Notes under the pieces: generated by a model
Seen by the model: only the letters and a program-made list of their open reading frames with translations
Database searches by the model: none
What the model was told of the DNA's origin: nothing
Position numbers and translations under genes: made by a program
Shown: in pieces, positions 1-7,157 of the stretch
Layout: every line of letters starts with the position of its first letter
Position numbering within the stretch: position 1 is the stretch's first letter
Assembly: GCF_040649515.1 (NCBI RefSeq)
Contig: NZ_JBEZFP010000146.1
Span: 1-22,684, forward strand
DNA length: 22,684 bases
Reading direction: 5' to 3'
Source of the DNA: Yinghuangia elevatio
GTDB lineage: Bacteria > Actinomycetota > Actinomycetes > Streptomycetales > Streptomycetaceae

Positions 1-279
1 TCCGGGCCCGGCACCTGGAACAGCAGACCGAACAGGCATGGTGCCTCACCCTCGTCACCAACGCGGTCGTCACGTGGACCACCGAGTACTACGGGTCGGC
101 CGTGGACTCGATGAGCCGCTCGGGCGGCGCGTCGACGACGAGGTCTTGGCCCACATCTCCCGGCCCACAGCGAGAACATCAACTTCTTCGGCGCCATCGA
201 GGTCGACATCGAAGGCGAACTCGCCCGACTCGGCCCCACCGGATACCGGCCGCTACGCATCGCCGACGCCCTGTTCTGA
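1..279 (+). pseudogene. Tn3-family transposase, C-terminal fragment (frameshifted)
   Basis: Three reading frames joined end to end give the C-terminus of a Tn3-type TnpA (DDE transposase, cleaves and joins transposon ends). The first frame reads LVTNAVVTWTTEYY, the second RVDDEVLAHIS, and the third AHSENINFFG and then YRPLRIADALF followed by TGA at 277-279. The first match falls in the conserved region around LNAIVLWNT near the end of the family, and the INFFG segment corresponds to the usual INMLG block. Two frameshifts, near 125-135 and 165-175, break the frame, and the upstream part lies outside the window. This is therefore a dead remnant. It is a different Tn3 lineage from the fragment at 4305-4583. 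Confidence 0.85.
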
Positions 280-423
280 CCGCGGTTGCGCGCCGTCGGC
301 GCGGGCGCCGGCCCGCCACGACCAACGTGGCTATTGGAGCAGATGCCCGCCCCCGCCGAACTGCTCAGTGCCCCGGGCCCGGGGCACCGGCTGCTCCCAG
401 GTCGCCTGTCGGCATGCCTTTGT

Positions 424-1353
424 TCATCTACTGGGCAGACCCCACACGCGCATCACGCCGTCCTGGCCGTTGATCGGTGCGTACCGCGGCTCGATCGCAT
501 CGTCCTCGTGTTCGCAATCCTCGGCCATGTCGGGCACTTCCCAGACCCACAGTTGCCCGGGGTCGGCTGCCGCGACCACAACGGGTCGATCGTCCACGCG
601 ACACAACGAGACGGCCCACGCCGACTCGGTTGTCTTGAACACCGGCTCCCAGCCCGGCTGGGCAAGATCCCAGACCAGCGCGCTCGATCCTTCGGCTCCG
701 GCGACCAGTGAGCGGCCGTTGATCTCCGCGGTGGCGAGACTCCAGACGTGCACGCACTCCGAAAGCAGCGTCCAGGAGTCGAAGGGCTCCTCCCACAGCA
801 GGAGAACATCGGAGTTCTGTCCTGCGGACACGAACCGGGCCGGCCCTGGACCCCGCACGGCGGCGACGGCCCCGAGATAGTCGCCCTCGTCAAAGATTGC
901 GCCGCGAAGCAGCTCGCCGCTTTCCAAATCCCAGAAGGCGACGGGCTGTTCGTCGTGACCGGCAGCCAGTACCACGCACTCGCCGGCAACGGTCACTGCC
1001 ATTTGGTCGATCCGGTTCTTGGCATCGGGGTAGTTGCGGATGATGTCTTCGTCGTATCCGAACGGCAGCGGCCGTTGCCGCCAGACATCCCGCGCCGGAT
1101 CCCAGGTCCACACGCCGTCACGCGCATCCACGCAGACGACCAGGGGATCGTCGTTCATCGTCACGACTGCGAGATCCTTGATCTGCGTCGAGGAAGGTAT
1201 CTCGCTGGCCAGCAGGAGCGGCTTGTCAGGCATGCAGCGGAATTCAGCCGACGCGCGGCCCCCTTGAGGCTCGGTCCCGGTGTGGATGAGCCCAACCAGG
1301 CGAGTAACTTGTCCGGGTTGCCGGATGGCGCGCATGCGCTCCGGCAATGTCAT
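424..1353 (-). CDS. WD40-like beta-propeller protein
   Basis: This is a protein of about 309 residues made of repeated blades that end in a hydrophobic-Trp-Asp/Glu pattern: VWTWDPARD, VAFWDLESGELL, VLLLWEEPFD, ALVWDLAQPGW, LWVWEVPDM and the terminal MRVWGLPSR. Each is preceded by the VVVAAADPG-like strand of a WD40 repeat. I count at least six blades, so it probably folds as a closed beta-propeller used as a protein-interaction scaffold. There is no signal peptide or membrane segment, so it should be cytosolic. The frame is open for 30 codons before the chosen ATG at 1353, and that ATG has no good Shine-Dalgarno. A GGAGGT about 10 nt before a CTG at codon 24 of the longer frame is an alternative start. 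No fused catalytic domain (kinase, AAA or trypsin) is present, unlike many actinobacterial WD40 proteins, so this may be the C-terminal part of a larger ancestor beside the Tn3 remnant. Confidence 0.7.
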   Translation of the reverse strand: MTLPERMRAIRQPGQVTRLVGLIHTGTEPQGGRASAEFRCMPDKPLLLASEIPSSTQIKDLAVVTMNDDPLVVCVDARDGVWTWDPARDVWRQRPLPFGYDEDIIRNYPDAKNRIDQMAVTVAGECVVLAAGHDEQPVAFWDLESGELLRGAIFDEGDYLGAVAAVRGPGPARFVSAGQNSDVLLLWEEPFDSWTLLSECVHVWSLATAEINGRSLVAGAEGSSALVWDLAQPGWEPVFKTTESAWAVSLCRVDDRPVVVAAADPGQLWVWEVPDMAEDCEHEDDAIEPRYAPINGQDGVMRVWGLPSR

Positions 1354-1457
1354 TAGACGATCGAATAACGACAGGCGCTCCGGGACCTCCGGCGTCCGCG
1401 CTCCGCCTCGGCACCGCCGACGACGCCCAGTGCCGCCGAACAATCACGCCATCACAG

Positions 1458-2144
1458 TCACACCCCTCGCCGACGGTCGCCTACGAGCCCGGTCTCGTAG
1501 GCGACGATCACAAGCTGGGCGCGGTCGCGTGCATGCAGTTTGGCGAGGAGGCGGCCGATGTGGGTTTTGACCGTAGCCAGGCTCAGGTGGAGGTGTTGGG
1601 TGATCTCTGTGTTGGACAGGCCGCGGGCGATCAGGCCGAGTACCTCCAGCTCACGGTTGGTGATCGCGTCCAGCGATCGGCTCGGCGGTCGGGTCGGCTC
1701 TGGGCGGCGGGCGAACTCCCCGATCAGGCGGCGGGTCACAGAGGGAGCGAGTAGTGCCTCACCTGCGGCGACCACGCCGATGGCGGTGAGGACCTCGGTC
1801 GGCGGGGTGTCCTTCAGCAGAAAGCCCGCAGCGCCGGCGCGCAGGGCGGCGTAGACGTACTCGTCCAGGTCGAAGGTGGTGAGGATGAGGACGCGAACGC
1901 CGGACAGGGCCGGGTCCGAGCAGATCTGCCGGGTCGCCTCAATGCCGTCCACGTTCGGCATGCGTACGTCCATCAGCACGACGTCCGGTCGTTCGCGGCG
2001 GGCGAGTTCGACGGCCTCTATGCCGTCTGCGGCCTCACCGGCGGCGGTCATGCCGGGCGTGTGGTCGACAAGGATGCGGAAGCTGCCGCGCACCATTGCC
2101 TGGTCATCGGCGATCAGCACCCGGACCTGTGGCTCGTCAATCAT
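1458..2144 (-). CDS. NarL/LuxR-class two-component response regulator
   Basis: This is a 228-residue DNA-binding response regulator. The N-terminal receiver domain has the acidic pair D13-D14, the phospho-acceptor D59 in VVLMDVRMP, the switch Thr in LILTTFD and the conserved Lys in FLLKDTPP. The C-terminal LuxR-type helix-turn-helix covers about residues 160-220 (TNRELEVLGLIARGLSNTEI, then LATVKTHIGRLLAKL). The ATG at 2144 is chosen because the receiver fold begins there and a GAAGGGAAG ribosome site lies just upstream. The frame is open further upstream, but that part overlaps the kinase gene. Only 2 nt separate it from the kinase stop codon, so the two are translationally coupled and the upstream kinase is its cognate partner. 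Its targets are not visible. The most likely one is its own operon with the membrane protein. Confidence 0.95.
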   Translation of the reverse strand: MIDEPQVRVLIADDQAMVRGSFRILVDHTPGMTAAGEAADGIEAVELARRERPDVVLMDVRMPNVDGIEATRQICSDPALSGVRVLILTTFDLDEYVYAALRAGAAGFLLKDTPPTEVLTAIGVVAAGEALLAPSVTRRLIGEFARRPEPTRPPSRSLDAITNRELEVLGLIARGLSNTEITQHLHLSLATVKTHIGRLLAKLHARDRAQLVIVAYETGLVGDRRRGV

Positions 2145-2146
2145 GC

Positions 2147-3328
2147 CTATTGCTTCCCTTCGGCCGGCAGCCGGACAGACACCGCGAAGCCGCCCTCCTG
2201 CCGGGGCCCCGCCTCGAAGCTGCCGCCGTACATCATCGCCCTCTCCCGCATCCCCAGGAGACCGTGTCCACCTGGCAGTGGACGGTTGGCCGGTGGGCAT
2301 CCGGGCGGTGGTCCCTCATCCTCGATATCGATGCGGATCTCGCACGTGTCCGCCTCGACCGTGACCCGGCAGCGGGTGGGAGCAGCGTGCCGGACAGCGT
2401 TGGTGAGGGCCTCTTGGACAATCCGGTAGATGGTCAGCTGTGTCCCCTCGGCCAGGCTCTGCGTGCCGCGCACCGTCAAGTCGACGTCCACCCCTGCCCG
2501 GTTCGTCTCCGCAGCGAGCGAGCCGAGGCGGTCGAGGTCCGGCACAGGCCCCAGGGGCGCACCTTCGGTGCGCAGTACGCCGAGCGTGCGCCGCATCTCG
2601 GCCAGAGCGGAACGGCTTGTCTCCTCGATGACCTTGAGCGCGGCCCGGGCCTCCTGCGGGTCGGCCTCCGCCACATGCCCGGCAATACCCGCCTTGACGG
2701 CGATCAGGCTGAGGTTGTGCGAGACAATGTCGTGCAGCTCCCGGGCGATCCGCAGGCGCTCCTCGTCCAGCGCGTGCTCCGCCCGGCGCTGCTCTTCCCG
2801 CCCGGCCTCGACCCGCCGACCACGCACGGCGAATCCCGCGCCCCAGGCCCCGCCGATCACCACAAGCACCAGTGCGGCCACGCCTACGGCACCCTGCCCG
2901 TCCTCAGCGGGAGTGACCACCGCCTGGCAGAGGTAGACAGTGCCACACGCCACCGGCAGCGTCACTGCGAGCGCGGGCACGGACCGGCGGACGGGCTCGG
3001 CCAGCCCGACGAGGTATGCCGCCAGACCGGCGGCGATGTACGGCTCGCGAGGGATGTCGAGAAGCGACGCCGCGGCCAGAGCAGCGAGCACGATCCCCAG
3101 GGCCGGGAGCGGCCAACGGCGGCGTACGGCGATCGGCAGGCCGACCGCGGCGGCGATCAGAAAGCCCAGCCAGGTAGGACCTGTGTAGGCGGGCTGCGCG
3201 TCGTCGGCGGTCAACCGGGCGAAGCCGACGTAGATGGCTGTCAGAGCCAGGGCCGCGCCGAGGTCGAGGGCGTAGAGATGACGCTGCCCCTTGAGCTTCA
3301 TGGCCCGACCGTACCTGTACAGGTGCAC
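2147..3328 (-). CDS. Sensor histidine kinase, HisKA_3 / NarL-partner type
   Basis: This is a membrane histidine kinase of 393 residues from the GTG at 3328. The N-terminal ~165 residues hold about five to six hydrophobic segments with very short loops and no large sensor domain, so it probably senses something within or at the membrane. A coiled linker rich in Arg and Glu follows. The HisKA_3 dimerisation domain has the phospho-acceptor H199 in ARELHDIVSHNLSLIAVKAG. The ATPase domain has the N box (QEALTNAVRHA, N310) and the G box (GGHGLLGMRERAMMYGG). The start is uncertain: the GTG immediately follows the stop of the upstream gene, while an ATG at 3301 would give a 384-residue protein. It sits between a membrane protein gene and its response regulator, an arrangement typical of DesK-like and LiaS-like actinobacterial systems. 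Confidence 0.93.
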   Translation of the reverse strand: MHLYRYGRAMKLKGQRHLYALDLGAALALTAIYVGFARLTADDAQPAYTGPTWLGFLIAAAVGLPIAVRRRWPLPALGIVLAALAAASLLDIPREPYIAAGLAAYLVGLAEPVRRSVPALAVTLPVACGTVYLCQAVVTPAEDGQGAVGVAALVLVVIGGAWGAGFAVRGRRVEAGREEQRRAEHALDEERLRIARELHDIVSHNLSLIAVKAGIAGHVAEADPQEARAALKVIEETSRSALAEMRRTLGVLRTEGAPLGPVPDLDRLGSLAAETNRAGVDVDLTVRGTQSLAEGTQLTIYRIVQEALTNAVRHAAPTRCRVTVEADTCEIRIDIEDEGPPPGCPPANRPLPGGHGLLGMRERAMMYGGSFEAGPRQEGGFAVSVRLPAEGKQ

Positions 3329-4117
3329 TCAGCCGGCCTGTCCTAGCAGCACCATCAGCCCGAGCACCACCAGGGTCAGCGGCACCCAGCACAGCACCGC
3401 CTTGCCGCTGAGACGGGGCCCTTCACGCAGCAGCGCCAGGCCCAACGGCACCAGCCCGACACACAGTCCGGCCAAGGCCACCAGGGACAGGGGCGTGGTC
3501 CCTTTGAGTACTCCGAGAGGCAGTGCCGCCATGAGGCCGAGTGCGGTGGCCCGGACCGGGCCGAGCACCTGGGTGCGCCAGGCCCCGAGGGCCAGGACGA
3601 GCCACCCCGCGAGGATGGCGAGGTTCAGCGCGGCGAAGACGTGGAAGGCGCCGTAGCCGTCGGAGACGGCCTCGGTGGCAGCATCGACTCCTTGGGAGCG
3701 CACCAGTTGAAAGGCCAGGTGGTCCACTCCTGCATGGAAAGCGCGGGCGAACAGCCCGAACATCACCAGGCCCCCGCCCCACACGGCCCAGCTGGCGCTC
3801 CGGACCCCGATCCGTGCGGCCACCACCGCCACAGCGGGCCAGAGCAGCAGGCTGCCTGCGGCAAAGAGGCCGTACGCGGTGGCCATCAGGGTGGGGTGCT
3901 GCTCGTACGCGGCGAGCTGATCGGGGTAGAAGAAGTGAAAGCGGACCCGCAGCAACGCGCCGGCCAGCATCAGGAGTGGTCCGAGCACCATGGCGGTGCC
4001 GCCCACCCAGCGTCCGGGGAAGCCTGTGCCCTCCAGCCGCTCCACAGGAAGGGCGCCCCGCAGTCGGGCGCCGATCGTTGCGGCCGGGGTAGCCATGGAT
4101 GTCGTCGTGTTTTTCAT
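3329..4117 (-). CDS. Polytopic membrane protein of unknown function
   Basis: This is a protein of 262 residues with about seven predicted membrane segments, starting with AMVLGPLLMLAGALL and LFAAGSLLLWPAVAVVAA and ending with LVVLGLMVLLGQAG. A motif rich in aromatic residues (FHFFYPDQLAAYEQHP) lies between the first two segments, and FARAFHAGVDHLAF lies after the third. I do not recognise a named family. It is the first gene of the kinase and regulator operon, and its stop codon directly abuts the kinase GTG. The natural inference is that it is either a sensory partner that feeds the kinase or the output that the system controls. The ATG at 4117 has a GAAGG about 13 nt upstream, and a second in-frame ATG at 4096 is possible. 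Confidence 0.85.
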   Translation of the reverse strand: MKNTTTSMATPAATIGARLRGALPVERLEGTGFPGRWVGGTAMVLGPLLMLAGALLRVRFHFFYPDQLAAYEQHPTLMATAYGLFAAGSLLLWPAVAVVAARIGVRSASWAVWGGGLVMFGLFARAFHAGVDHLAFQLVRSQGVDAATEAVSDGYGAFHVFAALNLAILAGWLVLALGAWRTQVLGPVRATALGLMAALPLGVLKGTTPLSLVALAGLCVGLVPLGLALLREGPRLSGKAVLCWVPLTLVVLGLMVLLGQAG

Positions 4118-4304
4118 ACTGTTGACGATGCCTTCGCCGCCCCTGCTGGGCGTCGGACCAAGATCTGAACTTGCAGCGTCAGACCTGGGTATGACCCGTC
4201 AAAGGCCGGAACTGCGCAACCCGCCAGGCTCGCACCCTGATCACCGCTGTTTGCGGCTGGTAACACCGGCCAGCGCCCCGAGTTGCCGCCCGACTTCACC
4301 TGAA

Positions 4305-4583
4305 TCAGGCCGCTGTGCCGAAGCCCTCGGCCCGCAGGTCCTGATCGCGGAGCTGGGCCAAGTCGACGTCGAGTTTCGGGTCGTACGCCTCGGGCTGGAT
4401 GCCGAGTTCGTGGGTGGAGTACTCGCCGGACCGTTTGACGTGCTCGGTCAGGTACGGCGAGATGTGGGCCAGGTCCTCCGGGTCGATCTCCCAGCCCTCC
4501 TCAAGGAGCTGGCGGACGATCTCCGCGATGTCGAGGGCGTCGTGAAAGATCACCGTGTTCGTGAGCAGGGCGTTGAACTTCAG
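4305..4583 (-). pseudogene. Tn3-family transposase, C-terminal fragment
   Basis: About 91 codons give the C-terminus of a Tn3-type transposase: FNALLTNTVIFHDALDIAEI, then DPEDLAHISPYLTEHVKR, GEYSTHELGIQPEAY and a terminal EGFGTAA. The SPYLTEHVKRSGEY block is the equivalent of the conserved SP-x5-HI-x3-G region. The homology starts abruptly at about 4583, and the codons upstream in this frame look like noise, so most of the gene is missing. It faces the other Tn3 remnant at 1-279: the two transposase 3' ends converge on the 4-kb WD40 and two-component island. The sequence differs clearly from the first fragment, so they come from different elements. Confidence 0.8.
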
Positions 4584-5258
4584 AGGTTGAGCCGGTCGAG
4601 GAAGTCGGCGGCCAGCTCGCGTATGGCGTTGGTGATCACGCCGCGCGCCGCACCGGGGGCGAGCTGTTCCACGTTGCCCGGATCTCCCGGGTCGCCGGCT
4701 CCCGTGCAATGCCCAGCAACGAAACCAGCACCAGCAGACCCGTGGCGGGCCTGCAGTGTGGCCGTGCTGCGACGACCCATCGCAGGCCCAGCGCCCGAAG
4801 GACTATGGCAGCCTTGCGCGCTTGATCGACAACACGCGTCACTCTGTAGGACTTCACTGAGCTGAAGTGGGTCACCAGCGGCAGCCAGTGTGACCGACGT
4901 GGAGCTGGTTGCCGTCTACGTCGTCGGAGATGACGGTCGTGATACCCCTCCGATCCGCCAGTTTTCCCCATCACTTGCGTATACCTCTGCGCCCTGGCCT
5001 GTTAAGGCTCTGAGGTGCGGAGCTCCCGGCCGTTGGTGCTGGGTGTTTTGCTGCTTCCGGCGAGTGTCGCTCGGGCCTGCTATTTGAAGCACTTTTTTTG
5101 TGGGGGCATCGCCTGTCCCTGAGGGACATTCCCGGCCCTCGAGCCGAGACCGGCGTCGTGCGCCGTACGCGTCCGACGAGGACGCTGCGAGCCAAGGAGC
5201 GACGAGATCCCTCAAGCTTCCGGCGTCTGTGTCGTTTCCGGGTCGGGATTCCTCCGTA
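4584..5258. other. Stretch without a convincing gene
   Basis: No frame here has a complete, recognisable protein. On the minus strand the frame ending at 4580 finishes with ITNAIRELAADFLDRLNL, which looks like genuine protein and could be the tail of a lost gene, but I cannot name it. A short perfect inverted repeat, ACTTCA with a 6-nt spacer and then TGAAGT, lies at 4852-4869. The only other structure I see is the terminator-like hairpin at 5052-5099. The region reads as decayed DNA between the Tn3 remnant and the excisionase-like gene. Confidence 0.5.
5052..5099 (+). terminator. Possible rho-independent terminator
   Basis: TGCTTC at 5052-5057 pairs with GAAGCA at 5086-5091. An inner CGAG/CTCG stem lies at 5061-5073, and a run of seven T follows at 5093-5099. 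A T7 run is rare in DNA this rich in GC, which supports a terminator. The paired arms are short and the loop is large, so the call is tentative. There is no intact + strand gene directly upstream. Confidence 0.4.
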
Positions 5259-5302
5259 GAGGGTGACGGTTTCGTTCGGCCCTGACGGGCCGCCTCACCC
5301 TC
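5259..5302 (+). promoter_or_regulatory. Structured leader or attenuator before the HTH gene
   Basis: GAGGGTGA at 5259-5266 pairs perfectly with TCACCCTC at 5295-5302. Inside it lies a second perfect hairpin, CGGCCC at 5277-5282 with GGGCCG at 5287-5292 and a TGAC loop. The whole structure ends 3 nt before the GGAGG ribosome site of the gene starting at 5315. In RNA this would be a stable stem with a nested hairpin right against the ribosome site. A translational control element, an attenuator or a protein-binding leader are all possible. Confidence 0.5.
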
Positions 5303-5314
5303 GCGGAGGCCGCT

Positions 5315-5584
5315 GTGCGCGACAGCACCGACTGTGAACTCCCCTCCCCCGCTGCTGCCTCCTCCGACATTGAGCCCGGTTTGGTGTTGCTGCTCACGCC
5401 GGCGCAGGCTGCTGCGCGGTTGCAGGTGCGGGAGTCGTGGTTGCGGGCGAAGGTGTCCGCGCGGGTGGTCCCGTGCACCTTTGTGGGGCGGCATCTGCGG
5501 TTCTCCGAGCAGGACTTGGCCGACATCATCGCCGCCGGCCGCACCGAGCCACGCCGCGGCAGGCACAACCGCCGAGCCCCGTAA
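5315..5584 (+). CDS. Excisionase-like helix-turn-helix protein
   Basis: This is an 89-residue protein with a MerR/HTH_17-type winged-helix DNA-binding core, LLTPAQAAARLQVRESWL followed by CTFVGRHLRFSEQDLADII, at about residues 25-72. The pattern in which a helix-turn-helix is followed by a hydrophobic wing and FS-x-x-DL is shared by small excisionases (Xis) of actinomycete integrative elements, which bend DNA near an attachment site and help the integrase cut the element out. The GTG at 5315 is supported by GGAGG 5 nt upstream. In intact elements a tyrosine integrase gene usually follows immediately. None can be seen here, only a decayed GC-rich stretch. It could instead be a stand-alone regulator. 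The nearby tRNA-Pro scar at 10680 fits loss of an element. Confidence 0.7.
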   Translation: MRDSTDCELPSPAAASSDIEPGLVLLLTPAQAAARLQVRESWLRAKVSARVVPCTFVGRHLRFSEQDLADIIAAGRTEPRRGRHNRRAP

Positions 5585-6041
5585 GCCGGGTGCGGCCGCT
5601 CCGCCGGCCGCTGCAACGCCGTTGCCGGGCCCCGGACTTGCCAGTGTTGACCGAGTGGAGCGTCCGGCAGCGCACGCCCGGGCAAGCTGTCGGCGGACAC
5701 CACGAAGACGGGCAAGACGAAGGGGAAGAAGAAGGACAAGGCCACCCGGAAGAAGGACCACCTGCCCGAGACCGCCGCCGGCCGTCCGCGTGGCCTGGCG
5801 TCAAGGGGTCATCTCCGTTCGACGGGGTACGACGCGGCTTGACGCGGTAGTGGGAAAGTCCAAAGCCTGACGAGGCCGCCCGGGCCTTCGGCCTGCGATG
5901 GACGGCAACGTGCTGACACCGCCTTGCGGGGTCGGTGTCCGGGCGTCGTCCAGCGTGGCCCCGTTGAGGCGGAGAAAGCGCACGGTGCGCGGGAACTCCA
6001 CCCCGACGTCAGGGCACCGGCGCCCAGTCGGTGGGGGAGCG
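5585..6041. other. Stretch without a convincing gene
   Basis: This is the place where an integrase would be expected after an excisionase gene, but no integrase motif is visible. One + frame around 5695-5775 is unusually rich in lysine (TGKTKGKKKDKATRKKDHL) and looks like a real basic protein tail that has lost its body. On the minus strand near 5950-6001 a frame reads FLRLNGATLDD, which resembles the FLxxNG segment of Fic/Doc toxins. It is too short to call. Confidence 0.4.
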
Positions 6042-6053
6042 TTTACACCGTAA
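6042..6053. repeat. Short palindrome TTAC-n3-GTAA
   Basis: TTTACACCGTAA contains the arms TTAC and GTAA around 3 nt. The same arms and spacing occur in CTTTACGGCGTAAAG at 6086-6100 and, with one mismatch, at 7003-7018. Three copies around the DNA ligase remnant suggest a protein-binding site or the ends of a small element. Confidence 0.35.
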
Positions 6054-6085
6054 TGGGTCGTCAGGCGCCGCTCGCGCCGCGGACC

Positions 6086-6114
6086 CTTTACGGCGTAAAG
6101 ACCCGGGAGTCACC
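6086..6114. repeat. Left member of an inverted repeat flanking the ligase remnant
   Basis: The strand read here contains the perfect palindrome CTTTACGGCGTAAAG (6086-6100) followed by ACC and, after a 6-nt insertion relative to the partner, TCACC. The opposite strand at 7018-6995 reads CTTTTGCGGCGTAAAGACC and then TCACC. CGGCGTAAAGACC (6091-6103) is a perfect 13-nt match to the partner in inverted orientation. Together the two sites bracket the ligase pseudogene. Confidence 0.5.
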
Positions 6115-6948
6115 CGCCGGCGGGGGCGGCCCGCTGGCCGAAATTCGGGACGTCGTCCGGCGCCAGGTCCTCGCGCAGCCGAAGCAAGCGGATGGGGTGG
6201 CGCCAGGCCCCCCGCTCGAACGCGGCGTCGACAGCGACCTCCGCAACGACGTCCGGAGCTACCGGGACCATCGGATGCCGTTCCCGGCTCCCCCACGCCG
6301 CCGCGAACGAACGGCCGTGCCACGTGTGGTCCGGCACAGCGGCCCGCACACGGCCGACCAAGGCGGCACGTGCTCGCGAGCCCGGGACGGTGCTGCGTCC
6401 GACGAACCGCATCCAGTCCCGTATTCATTGCTCGGCTTCGGCGGTCGGTGGTCGCCGGGCACAGCACCCACGGCAGGCCCAGCGTGTGCGCGGCGAAGAA
6501 CGCCTCCAGACGAGCGCGGCGCCGCGCGTAGGGCAGGGCCGTGAGGTCTTGGTCGTCCTCCGCCAGAATCTCGAACGCCACGAAGTCCGCCGTACACGCC
6601 CGCGCTTCCCGCGCCGCGGACGCCGCGGTGCGGTTCATCCGCCGCTGCAACAGATCGAACGCCAGACGCCGTCGTGCCAGACCACCACCCCGCCGTCCAA
6701 CACGACACCGCGCGGCAAGTCCCGTTCCGCAGCCGCGGCAATGTCCTCGAACGCCGCCACCAGGCGTGTCCCCCGCCGGGAACGCAGATCCACCGCACCG
6801 CCCGCCGCCCGCCGCCCGCCGCCGGCCGCCCGCCGCCCGCCGCCCGCGACAACAACACCCGAAAGCCGTCCCCCTTCGGCTCGAACGAACCGGCAACCGG
6901 CAGCACCTCCACCGGCGCGGCCAATATCGGCTCCTCAGGCACCCGCAT
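6110..6948 (-). pseudogene. ATP-dependent DNA ligase remnant (LigC/LigD-ligase type)
   Basis: Joined across frames this is a small ATP-dependent DNA ligase, the type that seals nicks in actinobacterial end-joining repair. It starts MRVPEEPILAAPVEVLP and has the adenylation motif EPKGDGFR, where K is the AMP-binding lysine (KxDG). After a frame change it reads VDLRSRRGTRLVAAFEDIAA and ERDLPRGVVLDG, and after another RLAFDLLQRRMNRT, VAFEILAEDDQDLTALPYA and LPWVLCPATTDR. It resumes with RFVGRSTVP, WGSRERHPMV and LLRLREDLAPDDVPNF, then TGA at 6110. One frame change coincides with the heptamer tract. The second, near 6660, looks like loss of a single C. About 70-80 residues holding the EGLxxKR motif IV region are missing between TTDR and RFVGR. 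The gene cannot make an active ligase. No Ku gene is visible. Confidence 0.85.
6798..6846. repeat. Seven-copy GC-rich heptamer tandem repeat
   Basis: The tract is three copies of CCGCCCG, one CCGCCGG, and three more CCGCCCG, 49 bp in all. It lies inside the ligase reading frame, just after the adenylation motif. The frame before the tract and the frame that carries homology after it differ by one base, so 5 or 8 copies would join them while 7 do not. It is a slippage-prone tract of the kind used for phase variation, although other lesions in the gene make decay the simpler reading. Confidence 0.9.
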
Positions 6949-6994
6949 CGTCATCACCGCCAGGTACCACCCATCTCCCGCAACCACGCCGCCC

Positions 6995-7018
6995 GGTGAG
7001 GTCTTTACGCCGCAAAAG
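6995..7018. repeat. Right member of the inverted repeat flanking the ligase remnant
   Basis: On the minus strand this reads CTTTTGCGGCGTAAAGACC and then TCACC, an inverted near-copy of 6086-6114 with 13 consecutive identical bases. It sits about 50 nt upstream of the ligase start and overlaps the tail of the istB remnant. Confidence 0.5.
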
Positions 7019-7135
7019 CTGGCGGTAGGAGTCGGTGCCGGTCTCGATGATGTTGCCGCCGAAGGTCAACTGGTCCACGACCGCCGAACACAGCCGGGAT
7101 CGGCGAAACACCGGATCCAGCCCGCGAACGCTCCC
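7010..7135 (-). pseudogene. IS21-family IstB remnant, C-terminal part
   Basis: Two minus-strand frames give the C-terminal end of the IS21 helper ATPase IstB: AFAGWIRCFADPG, then after a frameshift near 7090 CSAVVDQLTFGGNIIETGTD and SYR. The VDxLTFxGxIIETGTDSYR block is the diagnostic end of this family. The Walker region and all of istA are missing. The frame runs on without a natural stop into the region just upstream of the ligase remnant, which shows that a rearrangement joined the two. Confidence 0.8.
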
Positions 7136-7157
7136 GACCGAGTTTGCCTTTGCGGCG

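Noticed and set aside
3311..3326. Near-perfect palindrome GTACCTGTACAGGTGC between the GTG and ATG candidate starts of the first histidine kinase
   Set aside because: It has a single mismatch and could be an operator, but it lies at a gene junction inside an operon, overlaps possible coding sequence and has no second copy in the window.
4636..4974. Long minus-strand open frame of 112 codons
   Set aside because: Its translation has no recognisable motif, and long open frames are common by chance in DNA this rich in GC. Part of it overlaps the frame ending in ITNAIRELAADFLDRLNL.
5690..5780. Lysine-rich frame as a small basic DNA-binding protein
   Set aside because: There is no start codon with a ribosome site and the frame is low in complexity. 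It may be a leftover tail only.
5950..6001. Possible Fic/Doc toxin fragment (FLRLNGATLDD) on the minus strand
   Set aside because: It is only about a dozen residues, with no HPFxxGN motif and no antitoxin nearby.
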